Positions 1 to 8,877 of a stretch of 64,000 nt of DNA are shown here, in pieces. The notes beneath the pieces are model-generated. The model made no database searches. It was given only the letters and a program-made list of their open reading frames with translations, and was not told the origin of the DNA. Position 1 is the stretch's first letter; each line of letters starts with the position of its first letter. The stretch comes from Leifsonia soli (GTDB lineage: Bacteria; Actinomycetota; Actinomycetes; Actinomycetales; Microbacteriaceae): assembly GCF_013408745.1 (NCBI RefSeq), contig NZ_JACCBJ010000001.1, positions 1,488,001 through 1,552,000 of the forward strand, given 5' to 3'. Position numbers and translations under genes: made by a program.

Positions 1-1017
1 GGTGACGCGCAGGTGGTGCGGGATGCCGACATCCCGGATCAGGATGCCGCGCTCGGCGAGGGCCTCGAATGTCGCGTGCGGGTCGTCCACCCCGCCGAAG
101 AGCACGAAGTTGCTGCCGCTCCTGTGCGGCGTGTAGCCCAGCCGGGCGAGCTCCGTCACCAGCCGGTCGCGCTGATGCCGGATGTCTCCGACCGTGGCCA
201 GCATCTCGTCGGAGTGCGCCACGGCGCCGAGGGCGGCGGCCTGGGTCAGGGCCGACAGGTGGTACGGAAGCCGAACGAGCCGGAGGGCGTCGATGACGGC
301 GGGGTCGGCGGCGAGGTAGCCGACCCGCGCGCCCGCGAAGGCGAACGCCTTGCTCATGGTCCGCGAGACGAGGAGGCGCGGACGACCAGGCAGCAGCGTC
401 AGGGCGGACGGCACGCCGTCCGGCATGAACTCGGCGTACGCCTCGTCGACGACGACGATCCCCGGGGTGGCGTCGTAGACGGCCTCGATGGTCTCCAGCC
501 CGAGGGGCGTACCGGTCGGGTTGTTCGGCGAGCAGAGGATCACGATGTCCGGGTCGTGCTCGCGCAGCTCGGCGACGGCCGTCTCCGGGCTCAGCTCGTA
601 ATCGGCGTCGCGCGCGCCGGCGACATAGGCGGTGCCCGTTCCGGAGGCGAGCAGCGGGTACATCGAGTAGGTGGGCGCGTAGCCGAGCAGCGTCCGCCCC
701 GGGCCGCCGAAGGCCTGCAGGATGTGCTGCAGCACCTCGTTGGAGCCGTTCGCCGCCCAGATGTTCTCCGCCGTCAGGTCGTGGCCGAGGTAGCGGGCGA
801 ACGCCGTGCGCAGCTCGGTGAACTCGCGGTCGGGGTAGCGGTTCACTCCGCCGACCGCAGCGGCGACGCGGGCGACGATGTCGGCGGCGACGTCCTCCGG
901 CACCGGATGCGTGTTCTCGTTCACGTTGAGCGCGACGGGCACCGGACGCTGCGGAGCGCCGTACGGCGAACGACCGCGCAGGTCGTCGCGGATCGGCAGC
1001 TTGGAGAGAGAAGTCAC
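1..1017 (-). CDS. hisC: Histidinol-phosphate aminotransferase, 3' end cut by window edge
   Basis: Class I/II PLP aminotransferase that converts imidazole-acetol phosphate to histidinol phosphate in histidine biosynthesis (cytosol). The open frame begins with GTG at 1017, encoding VTSLSKLPIRDDLRGRSPYG, a usual HisC N-terminus followed by the LNVNENTHP segment. The PLP-binding lysine lies in SRTMSKAF (Lys223). The frame is still open at base 1, giving 339 codons; the family is usually about 360-370 residues, so some 20-30 C-terminal residues lie outside the window. It is divergent from nothing close by, and 166 bp separate its start from the stop of the next leftward gene. Identification is firm; the GTG start is inferred because no upstream ATG fits. 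Confidence 0.93.
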   Translation of the reverse strand, partial: MTSLSKLPIRDDLRGRSPYGAPQRPVPVALNVNENTHPVPEDVAADIVARVAAAVGGVNRYPDREFTELRTAFARYLGHDLTAENIWAANGSNEVLQHILQAFGGPGRTLLGYAPTYSMYPLLASGTGTAYVAGARDADYELSPETAVAELREHDPDIVILCSPNNPTGTPLGLETIEAVYDATPGIVVVDEAYAEFMPDGVPSALTLLPGRPRLLVSRTMSKAFAFAGARVGYLAADPAVIDALRLVRLPYHLSALTQAAALGAVAHSDEMLATVGDIRHQRDRLVTELARLGYTPHRSGSNFVLFGGVDDPHATFEALAERGILIRDVGIPHHLRVT

Positions 1018-1183
1018 CCTTCAATCGTAGTCAGCGCCCGGGCGCCGCCTCGCCGGATGACGCCCTGCGACGGAGCACGACGTCCGGCCGCAACGAGAGG
1101 GCCAGATCGGCTCGGGCGCGAAAGCGCTGTGCACCACCGCCTGCCCCGGCGCCTATCGCGCCACAGCTGCGCGCACCGTGGCC

Positions 1184-1564
1184 CTAGTGCGCGTACTTGG
1201 CCGGGACGGCGAGCTGCTGGCCGGGCGAGACGACGGCGGAGTCGAGACCGTTGAGGGAGACGATGTCGGCGATCACGTCGCGCGGGTCGGCGTTCGGTGC
1301 GACGCGCTCCGCGACGGACCAGAGGGAGTCGCCGGACTCCACGGTGACGTACTGGAAGCTGACATGGGTCTGCTCGCCGGTGGCGACGGCGCCGCCGCCG
1401 TTGAGGGCGAAGACGAGAGCGCCGATCACGAGCGGCAGTGCGACGAGGGCGGACAGCACAGCGCGACCGCGACGCGTGAGCCGCAGGCGGACCCGTGCTC
1501 CCTCGGGCAGTGGCGGGACCGCACGAAGGGTGGGAACCGACTCGCTGATCAGTACTGCACTCAT
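1184..1564 (-). CDS. LysM-domain membrane protein, probable SOS-induced cell-division inhibitor (ChiZ/DivS-like)
   Basis: A 126-residue protein with a basic N-terminus, one membrane helix (about residues 35-53) and a C-terminal LysM peptidoglycan-binding domain (about 70-123, with [11 protein letters not shown] and SPGQQLAVP). The ATG at 1564 is chosen over an in-frame upstream ATG at 1690 because GAGGAGGTC lies 8 bases before it and the extra 42 residues are basic and unconserved in style. It is divergent from lexA and has a LexA-type box 41 bp upstream. The arrangement matches Rv2719c (ChiZ) of mycobacteria and DivS of corynebacteria, SOS-induced proteins that delay septation. Function here is inferred from position, topology and the LexA box; the hydrolase activity reported for some homologues cannot be judged from sequence. 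Confidence 0.82.
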   Translation of the reverse strand: MSAVLISESVPTLRAVPPLPEGARVRLRLTRRGRAVLSALVALPLVIGALVFALNGGGAVATGEQTHVSFQYVTVESGDSLWSVAERVAPNADPRDVIADIVSLNGLDSAVVSPGQQLAVPAKYAH

Positions 1565-1604
1565 TGTCGTGACCTCCTCAGACTCGCGGGTGCGAAGCTG
1601 TGTT

Positions 1605-1620
1605 CCGAATGTATCTTCGA
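1605..1620. promoter_or_regulatory. LexA (SOS) box upstream of the LysM division inhibitor
   Basis: The sequence CCGAATGTATCTTCGA fits the actinobacterial LexA box TCGAAC-N4-GTTCGA with symmetric half-sites. Read on the minus strand it is TCGAAGATACATTCGG, which matches the recA box at 14503-14518 at 14 of 16 bases. It lies 41 bp before the LysM gene start. Confidence 0.8.
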
Positions 1621-1680
1621 ATGTCCGAATCCGCAAGATGGTCTCAGAGCGGGAATTCGGGGACGAAGTTCGCGACACAC

Positions 1681-1696
1681 TCGAACACATGTTTGT
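1681..1696. promoter_or_regulatory. LexA (SOS) box in the lexA promoter region
   Basis: TCGAACACATGTTTGT matches the actinobacterial LexA consensus (TCGAAC-N4-GTTCGA) at most half-site positions. It lies about 115 bp upstream of the lexA start, in the shared divergent region, consistent with autoregulation. A separate small inverted repeat (ACAGT-TTCG-ACTGT, 1717-1730) follows it. Confidence 0.8.
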
Positions 1697-1811
1697 CTTC
1701 CCTTCCCGACGCGGATACAGTTTCGACTGTCTGAGGACATCAGATCAGGTACCACCGACATTCCTGCCGGGAGCATCCCCGCAGGACCGCCGACGCCAGG
1801 AGAGGACGCCC

Positions 1812-2492
1812 GTGTCGAACGAGAACCAGGCACGCGGAGGCACCCGTCGCCGCAAGAACCTGAGCGACAAGCAGCTGGCGATCCTCGATGTGATCCAGCG
1901 CTCGGTGAGCCAGCGCGGCTATCCGCCGAGCATGCGCGAGATCGGAGACGCCGTCGGCCTCTCCTCCCTGTCGTCCGTCACCCACCAGCTGAACCAGCTC
2001 GAGCTGAGCGGCTACCTGCGGCGCGACCCCAACCGGCCGCGCGCGCTCGAGATCCTCATCGACCTGCCCTCGTCGTCCCACGCCGCTCCGGACTACGAGA
2101 ACCAGACGCCGGTGGGCGACGCCGCCATGGTCCCTCTGGTCGGCCGCATCGCCGCCGGCATCCCGATCACGGCGGAGCAGCAGGTGGACGAGGTCTTCCC
2201 GCTCCCCCGCCAACTCGTCGGCAACGGCGAACTGTTCATGCTGAAGGTCGTCGGCGAGTCGATGATCGACGCGGCGATCTGCGACGGCGACTGGGTCGTC
2301 ATCCGCGCCCAGAACACGGCCGAGAACGGCGACATCGTCGCGGCCATGCTCGACGAGGAGGCGACCGTCAAGGTCTTCCGCCAGCGCGACGGACACACCT
2401 GGCTGCTGCCGCGCAACTCGAACTTCGAGCCCATCCTCGGCGACTACGCGCAGGTGCTCGGCAAGGTCGTGGCGGTCCTCCGCGCCGTCTGA
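1812..2492 (+). CDS. lexA: SOS transcriptional repressor LexA
   Basis: Repressor of the DNA-damage response that cleaves itself when bound to RecA filaments. The 226-residue protein starts at GTG 1812, preceded by AGGAGAGG; the longer upstream frame is rejected because it runs through the promoter and SOS box. It has an N-terminal winged helix (about 18-80, [12 protein letters not shown] recognition region) and a C-terminal S24 peptidase domain. The Ala115-Gly116 cleavage site is in RIAAGIPI, the catalytic serine is Ser150 in VVGESMID and the lysine is Lys187 in EATVKVF. All key residues are present. It is divergent from the LysM gene, with two LexA boxes between them. Identification is essentially certain. 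Confidence 0.97.
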   Translation: MSNENQARGGTRRRKNLSDKQLAILDVIQRSVSQRGYPPSMREIGDAVGLSSLSSVTHQLNQLELSGYLRRDPNRPRALEILIDLPSSSHAAPDYENQTPVGDAAMVPLVGRIAAGIPITAEQQVDEVFPLPRQLVGNGELFMLKVVGESMIDAAICDGDWVVIRAQNTAENGDIVAAMLDEEATVKVFRQRDGHTWLLPRNSNFEPILGDYAQVLGKVVAVLRAV

Positions 2493-2503
2493 GCAGCATC
2501 CCT

Positions 2504-2570
2504 CCCGCCGAGTGGCGACAAGACGTCACCGTTCGGCCGGAATTCCGGCGACGACTCACGACTCGGCGGG
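2504..2570. repeat. Intergenic palindrome between convergent lexA and the zincin gene (family B)
   Basis: Outer arms CCCGCCGAGT (2504-2513) and ACTCGGCGGG (2561-2570) are perfect inverted copies, and a perfect 14-bp palindrome GCCGGAATTCCGGC (2536-2549) lies inside. The 44 bases from 2522 align without gaps, at about 73% identity, with the minus strand of the palindrome at 42640-42683. It may act as a bidirectional terminator; that role is inferred from position. Confidence 0.6.
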
Positions 2571-2573
2571 CGG

Positions 2574-2924
2574 CTACGCCCAGCCGAGCTCGCGCAGCCG
2601 CTCGTCGGAGAGGCCGAAGTAGTGCCCGATCTCGTGCACCAGCGTGAGCCGCACGCGTGCCCGCAGGTCGTCCTCCGAGGCCGCCGACGCCTCCAGGTTG
2701 TTGCGGAACAGCGTGATCCGGTCCGGCAGCTCGCCGAAGCCGTACACCGAGCGCCGGGTCAGCGGCCTCCCGCTGTACAGCCCGAACAGGCGTGGCCGCG
2801 CTCCGTCCGGCTGATCCTCGATGAGGATGGCGACGTTCTCCAGCGGCCGCACCATGTCGTCGGGCAGCGCGTCGAAGATGTCGCCGACCATCCGCTCGAA
2901 CTCCTCGTCGGGGATGCGCACCAT
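2574..2924 (-). CDS. Zincin-like metallopeptidase family protein (PF06262 type)
   Basis: A small 116-residue protein with the start MVRIPDEEFERMVGDIFDALP and a zinc-binding HExxHxxG site in HEIGHYFG near the C-terminus. These are the hallmarks of the short zincin-like metallopeptidase family common in Actinobacteria, whose substrate is unknown. The ATG at 2924 is preceded by GAGGATGG and gives the usual family length; the frame upstream is a shadow of metE. No signal peptide or membrane segment is visible, so it is probably cytosolic. It faces lexA convergently across a palindrome. The family assignment is secure; activity is not demonstrable here. Confidence 0.85.
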   Translation of the reverse strand: MVRIPDEEFERMVGDIFDALPDDMVRPLENVAILIEDQPDGARPRLFGLYSGRPLTRRSVYGFGELPDRITLFRNNLEASAASEDDLRARVRLTLVHEIGHYFGLSDERLRELGWA

Positions 2925-3016
2925 GCGCCCATCCTCACACGCGCGGCGGCCGGGACGCCGACGGTCCCGGTACGCCGTGAGCGTACCGGGACCGGAGGTC
3001 GCCGGCGGGACCGGGA

Positions 3017-5380
3017 TCAGGCGCTGACGGCCGCCCGCTCGCGCACCCCCCGCGTCGCCTCGATGATGTTGCGGAGCGAGGCGACGGTCTCGTCGTACCC
3101 GCGGGTCTTGAGTCCGCAGTCGGGGTTCACCCAGAGCTGGCGGCCGGGGATGGCCTGCAGCGCCGTCTCCAGCAGCTCGGTCACCTCGGCGACCGACGGC
3201 ACCCGCGGCGAGTGGATGTCGTAGACGCCCGGCCCGATGCCGTGCTCGAACCCGGAGCGCTGGATGTCGTGGACGACCTCCATGCGGCTGCGGGCCGCCT
3301 CGATGCTCGTCACGTCCGCATCCAGGTTCCGGATGGCGTCGATCACCACGCCGAACTCCGAGTAGCAGAGGTGGGTGTGGATCTGGGTTCCGTTCGCGAC
3401 GCCCGACGTGGCGAGGCGGAACGATCCGACCGACCAGTCGAGGTACTCCCCCTGCGCAGCCTTCTTGAGCGGCAGGAGCTCGCGCAGCGCGGGCTCGTCG
3501 ACCTGGACGACACGGATGCCGGCCTCCTCCAGGTCCGCGATCTCGTCGCGCAGGGCGAGCGCGACCTGGCGCGCGGTCTCTCCGAGCGGCTGGTCGTCGC
3601 GCACGAACGACCACGCCAGGATGGTGACCGGCCCGGTCAGCATCCCCTTCACCGGCTTCTCGGTCAGGCTCTGCGTGTACGCCGACCACTCGACCGTGAT
3701 GGGCGCCGGGCGCCAGACGTCGCCCCAGAGGATCGACGGGCGGGTACAGCGCGATCCGTAGGACTGCACCCAGCCGTTGCGGGTGACCGCGAAGCCCTCC
3801 AGGTTCTCGGCGAAGTACTGCACCATGTCGTTGCGCTCCGGCTCGCCGTGCACGATCACGTCGATCCCGATCTCCTCCTGGAGATCGACGACGCGCTTGA
3901 TCTCGTCGCGCATCCGGCCCAGGTACTCGGCCTCGGTGATGAGCCCCTTCGCCAGCTGCGCCCGCGACCGGCGGATGTCCGCGGTCTGCGGGAACGATCC
4001 GATGGTCGTCGTGGGGAGGAACGGCAGGCTCAGCGCAGCATCCTGCGCCGCCAGCCGGTCCGCGTACGCCCCGCGACGGAAGTCGGCCTCCGTCAGCGCC
4101 GCCTCGCGCTCGCGCACGGCCGGGACGCGCACGCCCGGCGCGGACGCGCGGTCGGCGAGCGCGGCGGTCGCGGCGGTCAGCTCCTCCTGGATGGACTCGT
4201 GGCCGTCCACGATGCCGCGCGCGAGCACGGCCACCTGGGCGACCTTCTGGTCGGCGAAGGCGAGCCACGACGTCAGGCGCTCGTCCAGCTCCGGCTCGTC
4301 GTCCACGTCGTGGGGGACGTGGAGCAGCGACGTCGACGTGGACACGGTGACGTCGGGGCTCAGCGACAGCAGCTCGGTGAGCTTCCCGAACGCGGCCTCC
4401 AGGTCGCCGCGCCAGATGTTGTGCCCGTCCACCACGCCGCCGACGAGGGTCTTGGCGGCCAGCGCGGACGCCGTCGCCGCGTCGAGCCCGGACGGGATCG
4501 ATCCGCGCACGAGGTCGAGGGAGATCGCCTCGACGGGCGTGGCGGCCAGCGCGGGCAGGGCGTCGTCCAGGCTGCCGTAGGGCGCTGCGACGAAGAGCGC
4601 GGGCCGGTCGGCCGCGGCCCCGAGCACGTCGTACGCCTCCCGCGCGGCGGCGACCACAGCATCCCGGGGCTCGTCGATGCTCTCGCTGACGAGGGCGGGC
4701 TCGTCGAGCTGCACCCAGGGCGCGCCTGCCGCCGACAGCCGCGACAGGAGCTCGGTGTAGACGGGCAGGAGGTCGGCCAGCCGCGAGAGCGGGCGGAAGC
4801 CCTCCGGCGCGTCGTCCGCCGCCTTGCTCAGCAGCAGGAACGTCACGGGGCCGACGATGACCGGGCGCGTGACGAAGCCGGCCGCCCGGGCCTCCTCGAA
4901 CTCGCGGACGATGCGGTCGGAGGCGAGCCGGAACGGCGTCTCCTGGCCGATCTCCGGCACCAGGTAGTGGTAGTTGGAGTCGAACCACTTGGTCATCTCC
5001 AGCGGCGGGTTCTCGCCCTCGCCACGCGCGATCGTGAAGTAGCCCGCGAGATCGACGGAGCCGTCGGCCCCGGCCAGGCCGGCGAACCGCGACGGCAGCG
5101 CGCCGACGGTGACCGCCGCATCCAGCACCTGGTCGTAGAAGCTGAAGCTCTCGGGGATGGACGCGTCCGTGGGGCCGAGCCCGAGTGAGGCGAGGCGCTC
5201 CCGCGTCGCAGCGCGGAGGTCGGCGGCGGTCGCCTCCAGCTCGTCGGCGTCGATGGCGCCGGCCCAGAACGCCTCGACGGCCTTCTTGAGCTCGCGTCGG
5301 CGGCCGATCCGCGGGTAGCCGAGGATGGTGCCCGCCGGGAATGCGGGGCGGGCCGGAGCGGCGGAGGTGGTGTCGGTCAT
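3017..5380 (-). CDS. metE: Cobalamin-independent methionine synthase
   Basis: Transfers the methyl group of 5-methyltetrahydropteroyltri-L-glutamate to homocysteine, the last step of methionine synthesis. The 787-residue protein has the two-barrel MetE layout. The N-terminal domain starts with [16 protein letters not shown], and the catalytic domain carries the zinc ligands His670 and Cys672 in HTHLCYSEF and Cys755 in [11 protein letters not shown]. The ATG at 5380 overlaps the metF stop by four bases (ATGA), so the two are translationally coupled. MetF makes the substrate used by MetE. No cobalamin riboswitch was recognised. The much longer frame upstream is an extension through metF and is not real. 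Confidence 0.97.
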   Translation of the reverse strand: MTDTTSAAPARPAFPAGTILGYPRIGRRRELKKAVEAFWAGAIDADELEATAADLRAATRERLASLGLGPTDASIPESFSFYDQVLDAAVTVGALPSRFAGLAGADGSVDLAGYFTIARGEGENPPLEMTKWFDSNYHYLVPEIGQETPFRLASDRIVREFEEARAAGFVTRPVIVGPVTFLLLSKAADDAPEGFRPLSRLADLLPVYTELLSRLSAAGAPWVQLDEPALVSESIDEPRDAVVAAAREAYDVLGAAADRPALFVAAPYGSLDDALPALAATPVEAISLDLVRGSIPSGLDAATASALAAKTLVGGVVDGHNIWRGDLEAAFGKLTELLSLSPDVTVSTSTSLLHVPHDVDDEPELDERLTSWLAFADQKVAQVAVLARGIVDGHESIQEELTAATAALADRASAPGVRVPAVREREAALTEADFRRGAYADRLAAQDAALSLPFLPTTTIGSFPQTADIRRSRAQLAKGLITEAEYLGRMRDEIKRVVDLQEEIGIDVIVHGEPERNDMVQYFAENLEGFAVTRNGWVQSYGSRCTRPSILWGDVWRPAPITVEWSAYTQSLTEKPVKGMLTGPVTILAWSFVRDDQPLGETARQVALALRDEIADLEEAGIRVVQVDEPALRELLPLKKAAQGEYLDWSVGSFRLATSGVANGTQIHTHLCYSEFGVVIDAIRNLDADVTSIEAARSRMEVVHDIQRSGFEHGIGPGVYDIHSPRVPSVAEVTELLETALQAIPGRQLWVNPDCGLKTRGYDETVASLRNIIEATRGVRERAAVSA

Positions 5381-6357
5381 GCTGGTTCCTTCTCGGTGGC
5401 CGGGTTCGCCGGGGTGGTGGATGCGATGCCGCTGGTCGCCGGGAGGGCGCCGATGCGGTCCAGCACGGACAGGACGGCCTCGTGCTGGTTGAACGTGTAC
5501 AGGTGGAGTCCGGGGGCGCCGCCGGCGATCAGCCGCTCGCCGAGCCGTGCCGCCCACGCGATGCCGATCTCGCGGCGGCCCTCGTCGGTCGGCTCGACCT
5601 CGAGCTCGATGGCGAGGTCGCTGGGCAGGTCCTCGCCGCTGAGCTCCAGCATCCGCTTCAGCCGCGCGGGGCTGGTCACGGGCATGATGCCCGGCAGGAT
5701 CGGGAACGTCACGCCGGCCTCGGCCGCGCGCTGCGCGAAGTGGAAATAGTCCTCCGCGTGGAAGAACAGCTGAGTGATCCCGAGGTTCGCCCCGGCCGCC
5801 TGCTTGGCGAGGAGGGCGTCGATGTCCTGCGAGACGGAATGCGACGATGGATGCCCGTTCGGGAAGGCGGCGACGGCGATCTGCACGTGCTCCCTGTGCT
5901 CCAGAACGGCCTGCGCGGGCAGTCCGGGAACGGCCAGCTCGCCGTAGGGGGCGCGCTCCGCCTGGACGCGGTGGATGAGCTGCACCAGCTCGGCGGTCGT
6001 GCGGATGTCGCCGATCCCGTCCTCCCCCTCGGCCAGACCCTCCGGCGGATCGCCGCGCACCGCGAGGAACCGGCGGACCCCCGCGTCGAGGAACTCTCGG
6101 ATCAACCGATGAGCCTCCTCGTGCGACGATCCGACACACGTGAGGTGGGCCATCGCACTGACGTCGGTGTGCTCCAGGATGTACCGCAGCACGTCCAGCG
6201 ACGCCGTGCGCGACGACCCGCCCGCCCCATACGTCACGGAGATGAAATCCGGACGTGCGGCGGCCAGGCGGTCGATCGTCCCCGGGAGCGCCGCCGCGGC
6301 GCGGTCGGTGCGCGGCGGGTACAGCTCGAAGGAGAACCGGGCCTCGGTACAGCTCAT
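5377..6357 (-). CDS. metF: 5,10-methylenetetrahydrofolate reductase
   Basis: FAD-dependent reductase that makes 5-methyl-THF for methionine synthesis. The 326-residue protein begins with [18 protein letters not shown], a typical MetF opening with the FELYPP segment, and has [30 protein letters not shown] and [13 protein letters not shown] motifs of the family. The ATG at 6357 follows GAGGAAC. It is the first gene of the metF-metE operon, with a four-base overlap into metE. About 140 bases of GC-rich leader with several possible stems precede it. Identification is firm. Confidence 0.96.
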   Translation of the reverse strand: MSCTEARFSFELYPPRTDRAAAALPGTIDRLAAARPDFISVTYGAGGSSRTASLDVLRYILEHTDVSAMAHLTCVGSSHEEAHRLIREFLDAGVRRFLAVRGDPPEGLAEGEDGIGDIRTTAELVQLIHRVQAERAPYGELAVPGLPAQAVLEHREHVQIAVAAFPNGHPSSHSVSQDIDALLAKQAAGANLGITQLFFHAEDYFHFAQRAAEAGVTFPILPGIMPVTSPARLKRMLELSGEDLPSDLAIELEVEPTDEGRREIGIAWAARLGERLIAGGAPGLHLYTFNQHEAVLSVLDRIGALPATSGIASTTPANPATEKEPA

Positions 6358-6394
6358 GGGTTCCTCGGATGGTCGGACAGCGGCACAAGGGCGT

Positions 6395-6476
6395 CCCGCC
6401 CGCGGGCATCGCGGGGAGGGATTCACTCGGGCGGGTGCCGGGCTCGGCTGTCGCACCACGTCAGCGGTCGCCCGCT
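6395..6476 (-). promoter_or_regulatory. Structured 5' leader upstream of metF (candidate cis-regulatory RNA)
   Basis: Read on the minus strand the leader holds AGCGG-GCGA-CCGCT (6463-6476, GNRA-like tetraloop), GGTGC/GCACC arms (6434-6438 with 6453-6457) and a 7-bp stem CCCGCCC/GGGCGGG (6395-6401 with 6429-6435). The last two stems share bases 6434-6435 and so compete. A TAGATT hexamer near 6490 could be the -10. It does not match SAM or cobalamin riboswitch cores that I know. A regulatory role is inference. Confidence 0.3.
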
Positions 6477-6506
6477 TCGGTTGTCAGGCAATCTAGCAAC
6501 GCAGAA

Positions 6507-6558
6507 GGCCGGGCGGAACCTCCCGTGTCATCGAGCGACACAGAAGTTCCGCCCGGCC
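6507..6558. terminator. Hairpin downstream of hflX
   Basis: Arms GGCCGGGCGGAAC (6507-6519) and GTTCCGCCCGGCC (6546-6558) are a perfect 13-bp inverted repeat, with a nested GTGTC/GACAC pair inside. It starts 20 bp after the hflX stop and would end its transcript before the metF promoter. Confidence 0.7.
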
Positions 6559-6577
6559 TCCGGGCTGCGGCTCCGCG

Positions 6578-8113
6578 CTACGAGGTCGCGGCCACCTCGA
6601 ACGGCTCGAACGCCGCGTGGTACTCGGGCATGATCCGCGCGGTCACGCGGGTGCCCTCCTCCACGTACTCGGTCGAGATCACGCGACCCCGCTCGTGCAG
6701 CGCCGAGATCAGGTCGCCCCGGTCGTACGGCACCACCAGCTCCACCTCCAGGGAGGGATCGGGCAGCAGCCGCGCGATGGCGGCCAGGACCTCGTCGATC
6801 CCTTCGCCGGTGCGGGCCGACGCGAAGATCGCGCCGGGCTCGAGTCCGCGCAGGACGAGGCGGTCGTCCGCCGAGATCAGGTCGGCCTTGTTGAAGACCA
6901 CGATCTCCGGGATGTCGCGCGCACCCACCTCGCCGATCACGTCGCGCACCGTCGCCAGCTGCGAGGCCGGGTCCGGGTGCGAGCCGTCGACCACGTGCAG
7001 GATGACGTCCGAGTCGGCGACCTCCTCCAGCGTCGAGCGGAACGCCTCGACCAGCTGATGCGGCAGGTTGCGCACGAAGCCGACGGTGTCGGCGAGCGTG
7101 TACAGCCGGCCGTCGGCGGTCACCGAGCGGCGGACCGTCGCATCCAGCGTGGCGAACAGCGCGTTCTCGACCAGCACGCCGGCCTTGGTCACGCGGTTCA
7201 GCAGGCTCGACTTGCCCGCGTTGGTGTACCCGGCGATCGCCACCGACGGCACCGAGTTGCGGTTGCGGTTGGCGCGCTTCGCCTCGCGGGCGGGCTTGAA
7301 GCCGGCGATCTGCTTGCGCAGCCGCGCCATGCGCGTGTGGATGCGGCGACGATCCAGTTCGATCTTCGTCTCACCCGGTCCACGCGAGCCCATGCCTGCG
7401 CCCGCTCCACCCACCTGGCCACCGGCCTGGCGGGACATCGACTCGCCCCAGCCGCGGAGGCGCGGGAGCAGGTACTCGAGCTGTGCGAGCTCGACCTGCG
7501 CCTTGCCCTCGCGGCTCTTGGCGTGCTGGCTGAAGATGTCGAGGATCACCGCGGTGCGGTCGATCACCTTCACCTTCACGACGTCCTCCAGCGCACGGCG
7601 CTGGCTGGGTGCGAGCTCGGTGTCGGCGATGACCGTATCGGCGCCGAGCGCCGCGACGACGCCGGCCAGCTCCTCGGCCTTGCCGCGGCCGAGGTAGGTG
7701 CTGGGGTCGGGATGCGGCCTCCGCTGCAGCAGACCGTCGAGCACCGCGGCCCCTGCGGTCTCCGCCAGTGCCGCGAGCTCGCGCATCGAGTTCTCGGCGT
7801 CCTGCAGGGAGCCCTGCGAGTACACGCCGATCAGCACGACGTTCTCGAGTCGCAGCTGCCGGTACTCGACCTCGGTGACGTCCTGCAGCTCGGTGGAGAG
7901 CCCGGACACACGGCGGAGCGCCGCACGCTCCTCGCGGTCGAACTGCTCGCCGTCGTGCAGTCCGCCGTCGACGGCGTCGGCCTGCAGCGCCTGCGCCCGC
8001 GAGGACGCATCCGAGCCGAACAGCGTCACCGACGCGCGATTGTCCTGCGTGGCGAGCACGCGCGCGACCACGTCGTCAGCGTCGTGGTCGCGGATGTCGG
8101 TCTTATCAGTCAT
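6578..8113 (-). CDS. hflX: Ribosome-associated GTPase HflX
   Basis: GTPase that binds the 50S subunit and helps split or rescue stalled ribosomes. The 511-residue protein has the N-terminal HflX nucleotide-binding-like domain (about 95-200, with YLGRGKAEELA), a glycine-rich linker (GGQVGGAGAGMGSRGPGETK, ending near 250), and a G domain. Its G1 is GYTNAGKSS (295-303), the switch region has DTVGFVRNLPHQL and G4 is NKAD. Length and motifs are typical. It is divergent from a methyltransferase gene with only 55 bp between starts, so they probably share a promoter region. In Actinobacteria hflX often follows the recA-miaB-miaA-dapF block, as here. Confidence 0.96.
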   Translation of the reverse strand: MTDKTDIRDHDADDVVARVLATQDNRASVTLFGSDASSRAQALQADAVDGGLHDGEQFDREERAALRRVSGLSTELQDVTEVEYRQLRLENVVLIGVYSQGSLQDAENSMRELAALAETAGAAVLDGLLQRRPHPDPSTYLGRGKAEELAGVVAALGADTVIADTELAPSQRRALEDVVKVKVIDRTAVILDIFSQHAKSREGKAQVELAQLEYLLPRLRGWGESMSRQAGGQVGGAGAGMGSRGPGETKIELDRRRIHTRMARLRKQIAGFKPAREAKRANRNRNSVPSVAIAGYTNAGKSSLLNRVTKAGVLVENALFATLDATVRRSVTADGRLYTLADTVGFVRNLPHQLVEAFRSTLEEVADSDVILHVVDGSHPDPASQLATVRDVIGEVGARDIPEIVVFNKADLISADDRLVLRGLEPGAIFASARTGEGIDEVLAAIARLLPDPSLEVELVVPYDRGDLISALHERGRVISTEYVEEGTRVTARIMPEYHAAFEPFEVAATS

Positions 8114-8168
8114 TCAGTTCCCCGATCCGGGTTAACCCTAGTTTGTTCGTGTCCTGTACGGTCTGCTT

Positions 8169-8786
8169 ATGGCCAGCGGAGATCACTACTTTTCCCCGGC
8201 GCCCGAGAGCGAGCTGAACCTGCGGCCGTTCACCGTTCAGCTCGCCGGCCAGACGTACGAGCTGGTGACGGCGAACGGGATCTTCAGCCCCGAGCGCATC
8301 GACATGGGTACGCGAGTGCTGCTGGACCATGTCCCCGCAGCGCCGCCCGGCGGTCAGTTCCTCGACCTCGGCTGCGGCTGGGGGCCGCTGGCTCTCACAC
8401 TTGCTCTCGAATCCCCTCATGCGACGGTCTGGGCCGTCGACGTCAACACCCGAGCATTGGACCTGGTGCGCAGGAATGCGCAGAAGCTCGGTCTCACCAA
8501 TGTAAACCCGGTGACGCCGGATAATGTTCCCGATGACGTGCGTTTTACGACGATCTGGTCGAATCCGCCGATCCGCGTCGGCAAGAACGAGCTGCACAAC
8601 ATCCTGGAGCGCTGGCTCCCCCGCCTGGAGCCGGGATCGGACGCGTGGCTCGTCGTGCAGCGCAATCTGGGCAGCGACTCCCTGCAGCGCTGGATCCAGG
8701 CGACCTTCCCGGAGCTGACCACGACGCGCGCCGCGACCTCCAAGGGCTACCGCGTCCTCCGCGCCCGCTCGCACGCCGACGCCTGA
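8169..8786 (+). CDS. Class I SAM-dependent methyltransferase (RsmC-like, MTS domain)
   Basis: A 205-residue methyltransferase of the 'small' (MTS) family related to the catalytic half of RsmC, which makes N2-methylguanine in 16S rRNA. The SAM-binding motif I is FLDLGCGWGPLAL (about 60-72), acidic motif II follows in VWAVDVNTRAL, and the catalytic N-PP-(Y/F) type motif IV is SNPPIRVG. The fourth position is Ile rather than the aromatic seen in many RsmC proteins, though NPPIR is common in the short actinobacterial group. Substrate (rRNA guanine) is inferred from family. It is divergent from hflX. Confidence 0.87.
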   Translation: MASGDHYFSPAPESELNLRPFTVQLAGQTYELVTANGIFSPERIDMGTRVLLDHVPAAPPGGQFLDLGCGWGPLALTLALESPHATVWAVDVNTRALDLVRRNAQKLGLTNVNPVTPDNVPDDVRFTTIWSNPPIRVGKNELHNILERWLPRLEPGSDAWLVVQRNLGSDSLQRWIQATFPELTTTRAATSKGYRVLRARSHADA

Positions 8787-8795
8787 CCCCAACCG

Positions 8796-8854
8796 ACAGC
8801 TCCTGAGTTTTTCGCCCTTCCGACCGCGAAACGGGCGAAAAACTCAGGAGCTGT
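8796..8854. repeat. Intergenic palindrome between convergent genes (family A)
   Basis: Two perfect 22-bp inverted arms (8796-8817 and 8833-8854), core AGCTCCTGAGTTTTTCGC, separated by 15 bases. The same core recurs at 27083-27139 and 34053-34118. It fills the gap between the convergent methyltransferase and dapF genes. Terminator or REP-like element is the likeliest reading. Confidence 0.8.
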
Positions 8855-8877
8855 TGGATCGGGATGACGGTGGGGGG

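Noticed and set aside
1717..1730. ACAGT-TTCG-ACTGT repeat as a third LexA box before lexA
   Set aside because: Half-sites do not fit TCGAAC-N4-GTTCGA; it could be a small hairpin or chance.
2574..4988. An 804-codon leftward frame ending in the zincin
   Set aside because: Only the last 117 codons are the zincin; the rest is a shadow of metE in another frame.
6358..6577. A cobalamin or SAM riboswitch before metF-metE
   Set aside because: The expected conserved cores were not found, so I kept only the neutral call of structured leader.
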